Source: a virus. From it: a stretch of 59,759 bases of DNA. Location of the stretch: IMG/VR virus record IMGVR_UViG_3300020596_000027, positions 1 through 59,759 of that record; one strand, written 5' to 3'. Shown piece by piece: positions 51,001-57,203 of the stretch (positions are counted from its first letter, which is position 1; the number at the start of each line of letters is the position of its first letter). The notes beneath the pieces were generated by a model that saw only the letters and a list, made by a program, of their open reading frames with translations, made no database searches and was not told where the DNA came from. Both the position numbers and the translations under genes were made by a program.

Positions 51001-51286
51001 AGGGCATGCGGGTGCGGAAGAAGGGCTCGAACGGGAAGTGATCGTTGAGGTGGTACGGCTTGCCCTTGAGCTGGAGGAGGGCGGGCAAGATGGGCCGCAG
51101 GCTGGCGACGTTACTCTTCTTCAGGTAGTGCTGGGCAATGATCAGTCGCTTGGTCCACTCGTCCTCGAAGCCCGTCAGGCCCATCTCCTTCTTGGAGAGG
51201 GACGCCGTCTGGAGGAACGCCGACTGCTGTTCCTTCTTCTTGATCTTCAGCTGTTCCGCGATCGTCAACTTTTTGGAGGTAGACAT
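48077..51286 (-). CDS. terL: phage terminase large subunit, interrupted by an intein
   Basis: A 1069-codon frame; without the 418-residue intein the terminase is 651 residues. Residues 103-110 (GRQVSKST) are the adapted Walker A of terminase ATPases, and VVIDE ending at residue 203 is the Walker B with its catalytic Glu. The extein resumes as CQEMNYDFLSIIHE, the normal continuation. The C-terminal half has nuclease acids in ILAVDWGGGG, SHFVHDFNGAG and DAGLIRDFLAL, as in RNase H-fold terminase nucleases. It cuts and packages phage DNA into the prohead. Only this gene and the one at 39777 are on this strand. No small subunit or portal was found next to it. Confidence 0.92.
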   Translation of the reverse strand: MSTSKKLTIAEQLKIKKKEQQSAFLQTASLSKKEMGLTGFEDEWTKRLIIAQHYLKKSNVASLRPILPALLQLKGKPYHLNDHFPFEPFFRTRMPYMTLLKTGRQVSKSTSLSSQGIIFSNAIPYFSTLYVTPLYEMIRRFSHNYVRQFIETSPVKRLFMNSKTINSVLQRSFRNGSTMYFSFAYLDAERTRGIPADKVVIDESVRLGTMISTHTGSRPIETFSPGDAVLGFDEAGHVRKDEVVKCSDHGVRDCYRFEFSGGSAVEATSDSWLATTAGWKRVEAVITDLSTRADDAGFDVGRRVSAEHRQAFGVHESSRLEAARLQLPKVPGVIRVRTHASQESEELRLRRVVESVADSTIGGFAGYRFLVSPGRQEACDVGVARQDDVGSGRVVVHGRRLAPTADGRVQHAGFHVGGSETPGELVDGSRGGRESRENHVAAQPDCELLDRATVGRLDAYAGGTDPTVRVPGDDLQTGPACEGRGPDLSLVLEGVRSGYERATGVRHGRAETVLPLVNVQGRAAQRTQRNADGETRQAGREERQAAGGLCDGLGYPSQVRAGEGSTPVREEPGEETGVQEGVACLQEVDLVRVTWTGKHRVFDLETKNHNTFLAGGVAVHNCQEMNYDFLSIIHETLSGSPFGLKQYAGTPKSLENTIEKLWTDSSQAEFAIKCHHGGCNYWNVPALSHDLVKMIGPWHSGISEQCPGIVCAKCRKPIDPRRNGRWIHAQPNVRWSFAGYHIPQIIMPMHYATPKKWDMLVGKMQGRGNTPMNVFFNEVCGESYDVGSKLVTVTELQAAACLPWENKIEQAEKHLDQYLYKILAVDWGGGGGKLRNSAAKPGSEQRERTSYTVLVVMGMRPDGKIDVIWGLRSLRTHAHVHEAELCIAAIQRFKCSHFVHDFNGAGAIRETLVRQAGFPMGNIIPIAYHASAKKNIMVHKPPTDDLPRDWWTVDKSRSLQLTCELIKSGQLRFFKDDYRSSDDAGLIRDFLALIEEKTERPSGGDVYCITRNPTASDDFAQGVNIGCCALFQLSGQWPDVAAANHLILPLDVLSHVHPQHQPDWDDAGS
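49424..50677 (-). other. intein inside terminase, at the Walker B motif
   Basis: The intein runs from Ser (codon 50675-50677, right after the Walker B Glu) to Asn (49424-49426), followed by Cys+1 of the extein. Splicing block A: SVRLGTMISTHTGSRPIE; block B: VEATSDSWLATTAGWKRVEA, where the usual His of T-x-x-H is Ser; blocks F and G: TWTGKHRVFDLETKNHNTF and GGVAVHNC. Between them the terminase frame stays open for about 330 codons but reads as out-of-frame material, because the endonuclease lies in another frame. Length is 418 codons, normal for a LAGLIDADG intein. Splicing is inferred. Confidence 0.88.
49507..50577 (-). CDS. LAGLIDADG homing endonuclease encoded out of frame within the intein
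   Basis: A 356-residue protein in the +1 frame relative to the terminase, with its own ATG (GAGG about 8 bases upstream) and its own TGA just before splicing block F. L60-GSMLGDG-67 and AWWYMDDG (157-164) are the two LAGLIDADG helices, with acids D66 and D162/D163. Residues 252-283 carry a zinc-ribbon-like C-x-x-C ... CC-x4-C, followed by a basic Lys/Arg tail, features more usual in free-standing endonucleases. It should cut intein-free terminase genes to spread the element. A pair of compensating indel errors is the alternative reading. Confidence 0.82.
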   Translation of the reverse strand: MSEKMKSSSAPTTGSATATGSSSPAGRRSKLLAILGSPPPPDGNGSKLSSLTSAQEQMMLGSMLGDGYLRNTGKHSAFTSRHGWKQHAYNCRKFQVLSEFVRTPPRKVKNYGYGEWSSLWQTRQSEALQDIASLCLRDGKKRVTSEWLDRMTWEAVAWWYMDDGSLQLRTAVFNTQGFTSAEVKLLANWLTVRGVDAKAARITSRHNPTASYWIVRLSVDSTRTLAALIRPYVFPEMTYKLDLPAKAEALTCHWCSKAFVPATNGQRVYGTGEQKPCCRSSTCKAERHKELNETLMAKPGKRGEKNAKQREGYATDLDTRRKYEREKAARLYAKNREKRLAYKRAWRASKKSISSG

Positions 51287-51288
51287 CC

Positions 51289-51480
51289 GTGTCTCGTCGT
51301 AAGAAGAAATTCGATCTCTACAAGGACCCCAGTACCGACTCGTCCATCGACTGGGCGGTCAACGCCATGCTCGTCCTTGTCGGGGCCACGTGGGCGTTCG
51401 TCAGCGGCATTGCTGCGATCGCCTGGAAGCTGTTAAAATACTCGACGTCGACAGAAGACGCCAAGAAGAAAAAGAACTAG
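51289..51480 (+). CDS. small single-pass membrane protein
   Basis: A 63-residue protein, GTG start 3 bases from the terminase ATG on the other strand; its GGAGG lies inside the terminase 5-prime end. Basic N-terminus, one transmembrane helix (residues about 24-48, LVLVGATWAFVSGIAAIAW) and a Lys-rich tail. Could be a holin or spanin-type accessory; not decided by sequence. Confidence 0.6.
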   Translation: MSRRKKKFDLYKDPSTDSSIDWAVNAMLVLVGATWAFVSGIAAIAWKLLKYSTSTEDAKKKKN

Positions 51481-51514
51481 TACCCAACTTTCCTTACAAG
51501 CTGGAGGACTACGG

Positions 51515-51727
51515 ATGGCCGTGTCTCGATCCCCCCGCGAGTTCCTTGAACGGGTCGGCCTCCTGCGGGCCACCATTCCGCCGAACTCGCGGTTGGCGGT
51601 AGGTGACCTCCTCATTCATAAGATCCCCTTGGCGAGCCCGCCTGGGCCTCTACAGGAGATCTTGATCAAGTACGAGGGAGAGCCACCGCCAGATCGAGGC
51701 ATCACCCACCCGTGGGCCGACCAGTGA
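51515..51727 (+). CDS. small unknown protein
   Basis: A 70-residue protein with TGGAGG about 10 bases before the ATG. SPREFLERVGLLRATIPPNS and GDLLIHKIPLASPPGPLQEI suggest a short mixed fold; no membrane segment. It sits between three small membrane proteins. Confidence 0.5.
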   Translation: MAVSRSPREFLERVGLLRATIPPNSRLAVGDLLIHKIPLASPPGPLQEILIKYEGEPPPDRGITHPWADQ

Positions 51728-51739
51728 CCTGGAGTTTTG

Positions 51740-51943
51740 ATGCCTCACGATAAAGGTCCGCTGGCCGTGGTCACCATGATCGGCGGCGGTGCGGTAGTGG
51801 TTGCGGTCGGCTGGACGCTCCTCACCGGGGCGTTCGTTCACTTCTTGCCGATCGGCCTCGCGATCGGCATGGGCATGCTGGCCGCGAAGGCAGTCTACAG
51901 CGAGCCGATGGCAAAGGACAAGCGACGTGGAAAGCGGAAGTGA
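51740..51943 (+). CDS. small two-helix membrane protein, holin-like topology
   Basis: A 67-residue protein with two hydrophobic helices (VVTMIGGGAVVVAVGWTLL and FLPIGLAIGMGMLAAKAVY) and a strongly basic C-terminal tail (KDKRRGKRK). This topology is that of class II holins, and the location next to other small membrane proteins fits, but no endolysin gene is seen beside it. TGGAG precedes the ATG. Confidence 0.55.
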   Translation: MPHDKGPLAVVTMIGGGAVVVAVGWTLLTGAFVHFLPIGLAIGMGMLAAKAVYSEPMAKDKRRGKRK

Positions 51944-52271
51944 CACACTGGCGGCAATTGTCGTCATCGGGCTCGCCGTGTGGCAGACCGTCGAGGTCTG
52001 GCACCACAGCATCCTGACGGCCGGATGGCGGGCACGCACCCAGGTGTGGTCCGGGAGGCTCGGGGGGTGGCTCGGCGACATGCTGGGCTGCCCCTGGTGC
52101 ACATCGGTGTGGGCGGGGTTCGCCCTAACCCTGTTCTATTACGCCGGGTCCGGGTTCTGGCTGTTCGTCGTCGCCCTGGCGGTTAGCCGCCTGGCTAACG
52201 CCATGAACGACGCCGGACACGACTGGTGCCGGACGCCCAAAGCGAATACCCTTCCGGACGTGGAAACTTAG
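51927..52271 (+). CDS. DUF1360-like membrane protein
   Basis: A 114-residue protein, GTG start inside the previous gene. Two to three hydrophobic segments: TLAAIVVIGLAVWQTVEVW, the LGCPWCTSVWAGFALTLFYY region with a CPWC pair, and FWLFVVALAVSRLANAM. DUF1360 proteins have the same L-x-C-P-x-C-x-x-x-W core. They are found in phages and bacteria without known function. The TAG stop is part of a motif A copy. Confidence 0.62.
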   Translation: MESGSDTLAAIVVIGLAVWQTVEVWHHSILTAGWRARTQVWSGRLGGWLGDMLGCPWCTSVWAGFALTLFYYAGSGFWLFVVALAVSRLANAMNDAGHDWCRTPKANTLPDVET

Positions 52272-52285
52272 AAACTGGAATTTAG
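52268..52285. repeat. motif A copy 8
   Basis: TTAGAAACTGGAATTTAG, minus-strand orientation of the core, containing the TAG stop at 52269-52271; AGAGGG follows, ahead of the GTG at 52296. Confidence 0.72.
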
Positions 52286-52295
52286 AGGGCAACCC

Positions 52296-52733
52296 GTGAG
52301 CGATGTTCCCGAGCAGCCGGAGACCGAGAAGGTGCAGTTCGATGAGCACCTGTGTAACGCCCAGAAGGAACTGGCCCTGGCGTTGTTCCAACAGTTCCCG
52401 ATGCTGCGGAGCATTGGCGTCACGTTTGACTACTACGGGGCGTTAAACGACGCCCAGGTGCAGAAGGGCGTCTGGATGTCGGACAAGGGTCCGGTGTCGT
52501 CCGCCGATGCCATCTTCGGCTCCATGTTCCAGACCCTGCGTCTGTTGCAGGAGCAGTTCGCACGGGCCATTGACTACGGTGCCCACCTGCGAGAGAGTGT
52601 CGAGGTCATGACCATAGAAAGCGTAAGGCTTCACAATGACATCCAAGAAAAAACTACCGAGCTTCAGCGACTCGAAGCCGCCATCCAAGGCAAAAGGGAC
52701 GACGCCCCCGACGTCCAACGAAACCCTGGATGA
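52296..52733 (+). CDS. unknown acidic protein
   Basis: A 145-residue protein with a helical middle (CNAQKELALALFQQFPMLRS) and a coiled C-terminal helix (EKTTELQRLEAAIQGKR). Its last 98 bases overlap the RNase H gene in another frame. AGAGGG upstream of GTG is a weak ribosome binding site. No family recognised. Confidence 0.55.
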   Translation: MSDVPEQPETEKVQFDEHLCNAQKELALALFQQFPMLRSIGVTFDYYGALNDAQVQKGVWMSDKGPVSSADAIFGSMFQTLRLLQEQFARAIDYGAHLRESVEVMTIESVRLHNDIQEKTTELQRLEAAIQGKRDDAPDVQRNPG

Positions 52734-53280
52734 CTTCGTCGCCCGGATGGGTATCACCGACTGGGACTGGCTGATCTTCGGCGACGGCTCGGGCTCCAAC
52801 TGGAACCGGGAGTGCGGCTGGGGATCGGTCAGCGTCGAGCGGCAGACGGGTGAGCGGCTGGTGTGGTGGGGGTTCGCCAACCGGGGATCGGTAAACGTCG
52901 CCGAGGTAATGGCTTACCTGCTCCCCCTGGAGTGGCTGGCCAACCGCGAGCAGGAGAGGGTCAAGGCGGGCAAGAACCGCCGACGTGCCCTCCAGATCCA
53001 CGTGGTGACGGACAGTCAGTACGTGCAAGGGACGGGGGAGGTGAACAACCCCCTCGTCGAGAAGAATGGGACTCTGTGGGAGAGGTTCGACAGCCTCGCA
53101 AGACGGGGGCTGATCCTGAACTGGCACTGGTTAAGAAGGGATGAAGTTGCTCTCAATTCATACGCCGATGAACTCTCGAAGCTCGCCAGGCGTGAATTTC
53201 GGAAGTATAATCTCCAAGAGCGTGTGCCCGCGAACCGATCCGAAGCGGGCACCGTCTATGATGTCAACCCCGACGGTTGA
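52636..53280 (+). CDS. RNase HI-like ribonuclease
   Basis: A 214-residue protein. The RNase H catalytic set is complete: D50 in FGDGSGSN, E90 in NVAEVMAYLLPLEWL, D126 in VVTDSQYVQ, and D178 in ALNSYADELSKLAR. Residues 1-45 are a basic, Ser/Pro-rich tail not part of the fold. It should cut RNA in RNA-DNA hybrids, for example primers during phage replication. It overlaps the previous gene by 98 bases, which suggests the start may be further in; ATG 52636 is kept. Confidence 0.85.
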   Translation: MTSKKKLPSFSDSKPPSKAKGTTPPTSNETLDDFVARMGITDWDWLIFGDGSGSNWNRECGWGSVSVERQTGERLVWWGFANRGSVNVAEVMAYLLPLEWLANREQERVKAGKNRRRALQIHVVTDSQYVQGTGEVNNPLVEKNGTLWERFDSLARRGLILNWHWLRRDEVALNSYADELSKLARREFRKYNLQERVPANRSEAGTVYDVNPDG

Positions 53281-53297
53281 CACAAAGGAGGCAGACC

Positions 53298-53813
53298 GTG
53301 CTGACTAAGAAAGGGTTCGTCGACGTGCGGTGGTATGACCGCCGTGCACTCGCCGCCCTTGAGCACGTGCACCGAATTTGCTTCCCCACGGAAGGATGGA
53401 CTAAGGCGGACTTCCGAGAGTTCGCCAACAAGTCCGGGCAGATCGTCAAAGCCGTGTTCATGGATGAAGAGATCATCGGCTCCTTCCTTTACCGGATGAG
53501 TGCCGATGAGGTCAGGATCGCCCGCATTGCTATTCTGCCGGAATTCCAACGGCAGGGCATTGGAAGCCACGTTGTACGGACTCTGGTAGGACCTCAGAGC
53601 CCGAACCGTCGTCGTGTGTACACCGCCCACGTGCGTGAACACAACCTGGCGGCTCAATTGTTCTTCACCAGGAAGATCCTGGGGTTCAGCTGCGTGGAGA
53701 CCGACCGTGGTTTCTACGAGGACGGCTCGGATGCCTACTGGTTCCGGTTTACCCGACCGGACCTTAGTCGTCGTCGTCGCGAAGCTGTTGAGGCCGCTAA
53801 GCTCGTCCCGTGA
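53298..53813 (+). CDS. GNAT family N-acetyltransferase (RimI-like)
   Basis: A 171-residue protein. GTG 53298 is used because AAAGGAGG lies 8 bases upstream; the earlier in-frame start at 53277 includes that site. The acetyl-CoA loop is Q84-R-Q-G-I-G89 after the strand VRIARIAIL, and NLAAQLFFTRKILGF is the usual fourth motif of GNAT enzymes. The acceptor may be a protein or a small molecule. A strong palindromic terminator follows. Confidence 0.8.
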   Translation: MLTKKGFVDVRWYDRRALAALEHVHRICFPTEGWTKADFREFANKSGQIVKAVFMDEEIIGSFLYRMSADEVRIARIAILPEFQRQGIGSHVVRTLVGPQSPNRRRVYTAHVREHNLAAQLFFTRKILGFSCVETDRGFYEDGSDAYWFRFTRPDLSRRRREAVEAAKLVP

Positions 53814-53840
53814 CGTGCTTGACGGACCGCCCTACTCAAT

Positions 53841-53876
53841 ACGCGAAGGCCACCCAGATCTGGGTGGCCTTCGCGT
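53841..53876. terminator. 36-bp perfect palindrome, terminator
   Basis: ACGCGAAGGCCACCCAGA and its exact complement run back to back, giving an 18-bp stem with practically no loop (cruciform capable). There is no clear T tract, so it may work in both directions or as a stable 3-prime end. It fills the gap 53814-53892. Confidence 0.7.
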
Positions 53877-53892
53877 TCACACTAGAGGAGTC

Positions 53893-54591
53893 ATGGCCAA
53901 GCGTAAGAAAGAGTACCGGAGAGAGACCAAGCGGAAGGTGCGGCGTGAGAGGAAGGGCGACAAGATGATCATCACCACGCTCGTCCAGACCACCACGGAC
54001 GCGATCATAGACTTCAACGACATCCTGGAGGCTTGCGAGATCGTAGTCGACGAGCACCGCAGCGAGCCCCCATGGGAGGACTGCGACGGGTACGAGCACA
54101 CGCTGCGTAACGTCGAGGACGAGGAGCCGCAGTACAACCAGGGGCACACGGTCTGGTTCAACAGACGCCGCCACCTGGTCGTGATCGACAAGGACAAGTG
54201 GGAGAAGACGTGCGGCAACTTCGCGTACTTCCACCACCGGGGGTACGCCACGCAGGTCGCCCGGCAGATGGAGGCCGAGAAACTTCGCCGGACGTACGAG
54301 CAACTGGTGAAGTGGTACAGGGACGGCTGGGAATACTGGGGCGTCAAGTGTGAGTACCTCGACGCCGAAGCCTCCGTGTGGGGCATCGACGACTACGCCT
54401 ACGCGAACGACGAGGAACGCATCCAGATCGCCCAGGACGTGGCCTGCCAGCTGAAGCGTCTGGGTTACGACATCGTCAACACGATCGACTACACGGCCCC
54501 TGAAGTGACGCAGGATCGCCTGCGTTGGCAGATCGCCCACAACCTAGGGTTCAAGACCCCCAAGGAGTACCGAGCATGGCTGACGAAGTAG
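53893..54591 (+). CDS. unknown protein with basic N-terminus
   Basis: A 232-residue protein. AGAGGAG precedes the ATG 53893; an upstream extension inside the previous gene is rejected. Residues 1-22 are Lys/Arg-rich; residues 30-110 are helical with acidic runs; residues 120-200 are rich in Tyr and Trp (KWYRDGWEYWGVKCEY); the end is HNLGFKTPKEYRAWLTK. No family recognised. Confidence 0.55.
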   Translation: MAKRKKEYRRETKRKVRRERKGDKMIITTLVQTTTDAIIDFNDILEACEIVVDEHRSEPPWEDCDGYEHTLRNVEDEEPQYNQGHTVWFNRRRHLVVIDKDKWEKTCGNFAYFHHRGYATQVARQMEAEKLRRTYEQLVKWYRDGWEYWGVKCEYLDAEASVWGIDDYAYANDEERIQIAQDVACQLKRLGYDIVNTIDYTAPEVTQDRLRWQIAHNLGFKTPKEYRAWLTK

Positions 54592-54776
54592 CACCGACAC
54601 CGGCACCGAAGCCGATCAAAATCCTGGTCGTCGTCGAGGGCGGCGTCGTCCAAACGGTCCTGTCGAACAAGCCGAACGTCGAGGTCGAGGTGCGGGACTG
54701 GGACGATCTCGACAAAGACAACGAGGACGAGGTCACGAAGAACGACGATAAGGACTACCCCTACGAGGCACTCTAA
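54576..54776 (+). CDS. small acidic protein
   Basis: A 66-residue protein. A Pro-rich start, two strands (KIKLVVVEGGVVQTVLS-like layout) and an Asp/Glu tail (DDLDKDNEDEVTKNDDKDY). The start overlaps the previous gene by 16 bases and its stop overlaps the next ATG. Similar small acidic phage proteins have no known role. Confidence 0.5.
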   Translation: MADEVAPTPAPKPIKILVVVEGGVVQTVLSNKPNVEVEVRDWDDLDKDNEDEVTKNDDKDYPYEAL

Positions 54777-55025
54777 TGAGCAAGCCGCACAAGCTGAGCG
54801 AGCCGTTCCGGATGCACGGCCCGTACAAGAAGGTCCGGATGAAGGACCTGTGGCACGTCCTCGGCACCGAGGACGAGGACTACGATACCATCGCCGCCGA
54901 GGTGACGGTGGAAGAGATCGCCGACATGATCTTGCAGTCCCTGCGAAACAGGGAGTCTATGCAGTGCCTGCTGCCTGGAGTGGATCGCCGTGTACCGGAT
55001 GAAGAACGTCACCATCATGGAGTAG
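54776..55025 (+). CDS. small unknown protein with apparent +1 frameshift
   Basis: The ATG at 54776 opens a helical frame (KKVRMKDLWHVLGTEDEDYD, then IADMILQSLRNRESMQCLL). From about 54980 the G/C pattern in third positions moves to the +1 frame, which reads LEWIAVYRMKNVTIME and ends at TAG 55023-55025, two bases before the next ATG. In that stretch all 16 third positions are G or C, against about 5 of 19 in the old frame. CTGCTGCCTGG is the likely place of the shift. A single extra C would explain it; a recoding event is less likely. Confidence 0.6.
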
Positions 55026-55027
55026 CT

Positions 55028-55531
55028 ATGCCCGTGTACCGCGTACACGTGTCGAGGGAGGAGAAGCGAACCAACAGCTACCTCGACACCGCTGAAGTGG
55101 ACATCCAGGCAGCCAACGGCCCGGCGGCTATAGAGTACGTCAACAAGGAGCTTCAGGAAGGCGAGATGGAGCTGTACCTCGACTGGGAGACCAAGGAGAT
55201 CTCCTCGTCTCAGATCGAACCAACTCGCTCGCCTTTGGCCGAGAACGCCGTGATCGCCCCCGCAAGGGCCGAGGCCGAGTTCATCGTGCCCGAAAAGATC
55301 GAGATCCTCGACGTCGAGGAAGAATTCAAGGAGACCACCGTGGGCTACCATAAAGATCTCGACGACGTCTCGACCGTCGCCATGAAGACCGAGATCGACC
55401 GTCGCAACGAGGACCTGCGGAAGGGCCTCTGCCCGTACTGTGGCGTCGACTTGAAGACGCACACCTGCAAGTATGTTGGGCGTGTCGCCGACTACCACAA
55501 AGCCCCATCCGAACGGAAGCGTGACCGATGA
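55028..55531 (+). CDS. unknown protein with C-terminal zinc knuckle
   Basis: A 167-residue protein starting MPVYRVHVSREEKRTNSYLD, with GGAG 6 bases before the ATG. It would otherwise be read as the second half of a 251-residue frame, but the coding evidence for a separate stop at 55025 makes an own start more likely. Residues 20-110 are acidic with a beta-alpha layout; near the end lies CPYCGVDLKTHTC, a metal-binding knuckle. Function unknown. Confidence 0.6.
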   Translation: MPVYRVHVSREEKRTNSYLDTAEVDIQAANGPAAIEYVNKELQEGEMELYLDWETKEISSSQIEPTRSPLAENAVIAPARAEAEFIVPEKIEILDVEEEFKETTVGYHKDLDDVSTVAMKTEIDRRNEDLRKGLCPYCGVDLKTHTCKYVGRVADYHKAPSERKRDR

Positions 55532-55791
55532 ACGCAGGCAACGACAAAAAGAAGGCCCTGAACCAGGCTCTGGCCAACGCACGAACCGACGGTAAACCTC
55601 GGTTCGTGTTTATCTACAATGGCGTCTACTGGATCGACAGGGACCCTCCCAAACTCAGCTCGGGGGAGGTCTTGGAAGTCTTCCCCACCGGGCTGATGAA
55701 CGTCTTGGAGGATACCTATGGGACTGCTCAGCGGGCCGGAGATCGTCAGGCAGATAGAGAAGGGCAACATCGTCATCGACCCGTTCGATGA
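55528..55791 (+). CDS. small unknown protein
   Basis: An 87-residue protein whose ATG overlaps the previous stop. Helix NDKKKALNQALANARTDGKP, then strands FVFIYNGVYWIDRD. The last 25 residues are read over the dCTP deaminase start and are Arg/Gln-rich, probably disordered. Such long overlaps are seen in several places in this genome. Confidence 0.45.
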   Translation: MNAGNDKKKALNQALANARTDGKPRFVFIYNGVYWIDRDPPKLSSGEVLEVFPTGLMNVLEDTYGTAQRAGDRQADREGQHRHRPVR

Positions 55792-56368
55792 GGCGAGGCT
55801 GAACCCGAACAGCTATAACCTCACCATGTCGCCGCAGCTGCTGGCGTACAAGGCCCCGTTGGTCACCCGCGACGATCAACTGCTGCTCTTCCAGAACGAC
55901 TGGACGCAGAGTGCGTCGACGCCGCCCGCGTTCGACAGCCGAGCAGAGGGCGTGTGGTACTGGGAGAGCGTGGCTCTCGACATGAAGAAGGACAACCCGA
56001 CCCAGCAGCTCATCATCCCCGAGCACGGGGCCATGCTGTTCCCCGGCACGCTCTACCTGGCGGCGACCAACGAGTACACCGAGACGCACGGCTTCGTGCC
56101 GTGTATCGAGGGCCGCTCGTCGGTGGGTCGCCTGGGTATGTGCATCCACATCACGGCGGGCTTCGGCGACGACGGGTTCTGCGGGACGTGGACGCTGGAG
56201 ATCACCGTTGTGCACCCGCTGCGGGTGTACGCTAACGTCCCTGTGTGTCAGATTGCTTACTCCACACTCGAAGGTGCCCGCCGCCCGTACGTTGGCAAGT
56301 ACAGCGGGCAGCGTGGCCCCAAACCTTCCGGCTTCTGGAAGGAGTTCATAAAAAAGGACGCGGCATGA
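55718..56368 (+). CDS. dcd: dCTP deaminase/dUTPase superfamily protein
   Basis: A 216-residue protein. NPNSYNLTM (29-37), E131-GRSSVGRLGMCIHITAGFG and GTWTLEITV with E161 as the catalytic Glu match the trimeric dCTP deaminase pattern; VPVCQIAY and a C-terminal GKYSGQRGP tail, which covers the active site in the family, are also present. It converts dCTP to dUTP, or if bifunctional to dUMP, feeding thymidylate synthesis during phage replication. GAGG lies before the ATG. The family is certain; mono- or bifunctionality cannot be told. Confidence 0.88.
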   Translation: MGLLSGPEIVRQIEKGNIVIDPFDEARLNPNSYNLTMSPQLLAYKAPLVTRDDQLLLFQNDWTQSASTPPAFDSRAEGVWYWESVALDMKKDNPTQQLIIPEHGAMLFPGTLYLAATNEYTETHGFVPCIEGRSSVGRLGMCIHITAGFGDDGFCGTWTLEITVVHPLRVYANVPVCQIAYSTLEGARRPYVGKYSGQRGPKPSGFWKEFIKKDAA

Positions 56369-56694
56369 CGAACGAGAAGTTGAAGTCGACATTGCGGTTC
56401 TATTACGACGCACTCACGTCGCTCGACCAACCGTTCTGCGGGCGGTTCATCAAAGAGTTCCCGGTTACCGCCAAGCAGTTGGACGAGACCGAGTACGGGT
56501 ACAACTACATCGACGTCGGGAGCTTGGCGGCACACCTCGCGTGGATGTGCCGCCGCTGCCTGGACGCCTTCATCCTGGAGGGTCCGGGGCAGGACATTGG
56601 TAAGGCCCATCGCTGGCTGGGCTACAGCCAAGGCGAACTCAGAGCGGCACAGGTCTCCACCATCTCGGAACTCCGAGACCACAGTAGGAACTAA
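56365..56694 (+). CDS. small phage protein with KAHRWLGYSQGEL motif
   Basis: A 109-residue protein whose start overlaps the dcd stop by 4 bases. Cys and Trp residues lie around RRCLDAFILEGPGQDIGKAH. The C-terminal GKAHRWLGYSQGELR pattern is one I know from many small phage proteins of unknown function that carry an N/H-RWLGF-x-QG-x-L motif. It may act in regulation of early genes; unproven. Confidence 0.6.
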   Translation: MTNEKLKSTLRFYYDALTSLDQPFCGRFIKEFPVTAKQLDETEYGYNYIDVGSLAAHLAWMCRRCLDAFILEGPGQDIGKAHRWLGYSQGELRAAQVSTISELRDHSRN

Positions 56695-56696
56695 CC

Positions 56697-57203
56697 GTGG
56701 ACGAGACAGAGTTCAACGACGGCAACGGCAACCCGTTCCCATCCAACTGCGACGCGAAGACACGGAAGTGGCTAACACGGCTCGCCAAGACGTTCCTCAA
56801 GTTCGTGACCGTGCCCGAGAACACGGTGCTCGCGTACTCGGCCGCGTTGCGGAAGGACACCGACCCGGCCGACCCGATGAGTGCGTGGGCCATCCAGTTC
56901 TGCGAGGCCGCTGGTGAGCGGGTCGGCGGGCACCGCGACGGGGAGTTGATCTACAAGGGGTTCGAGTTCTGCCTGAGCGGCTTCGTGAGCTGGCTCCAAT
57001 CGAAGAACTACTACGACATCTATGTTTCGGTGGACCTGTCATCCTATCGGGAGGAGGACGATGTCAGGATACCGCATGTCCGCATCTCCGGCTTCAGGAA
57101 GAACGGTCGGCCGTTCGCTATCGTCATCCACACGACCCCGCACCCCGACATTCCACCCCTCTACAAGGTGGGCGAGGGCGACGAACAGGCCGAGGACAAG
57201 TAA
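56697..57203 (+). CDS. unknown protein
   Basis: A 168-residue protein, GTG start. A helical N-terminal half and strands such as YDIYVSVDLSSYREEDDVRI and FAIVIHTTPHPDIP in the second half. The stop overlaps the next ATG (TAATG). Not recognised. Confidence 0.5.
   Translation: MDETEFNDGNGNPFPSNCDAKTRKWLTRLAKTFLKFVTVPENTVLAYSAALRKDTDPADPMSAWAIQFCEAAGERVGGHRDGELIYKGFEFCLSGFVSWLQSKNYYDIYVSVDLSSYREEDDVRIPHVRISGFRKNGRPFAIVIHTTPHPDIPPLYKVGEGDEQAEDK

Noticed and set aside
3473-52285. Motif A as a simple promoter for downstream genes
   Set aside because: Copies occur in both orientations while all neighbouring genes read the same way, and one copy lies before a terminator.
53614-53892. 93-residue N-terminal extension of the 53893 gene
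   Set aside because: It reads through the GNAT gene out of frame and through the 36-bp palindromic terminator.
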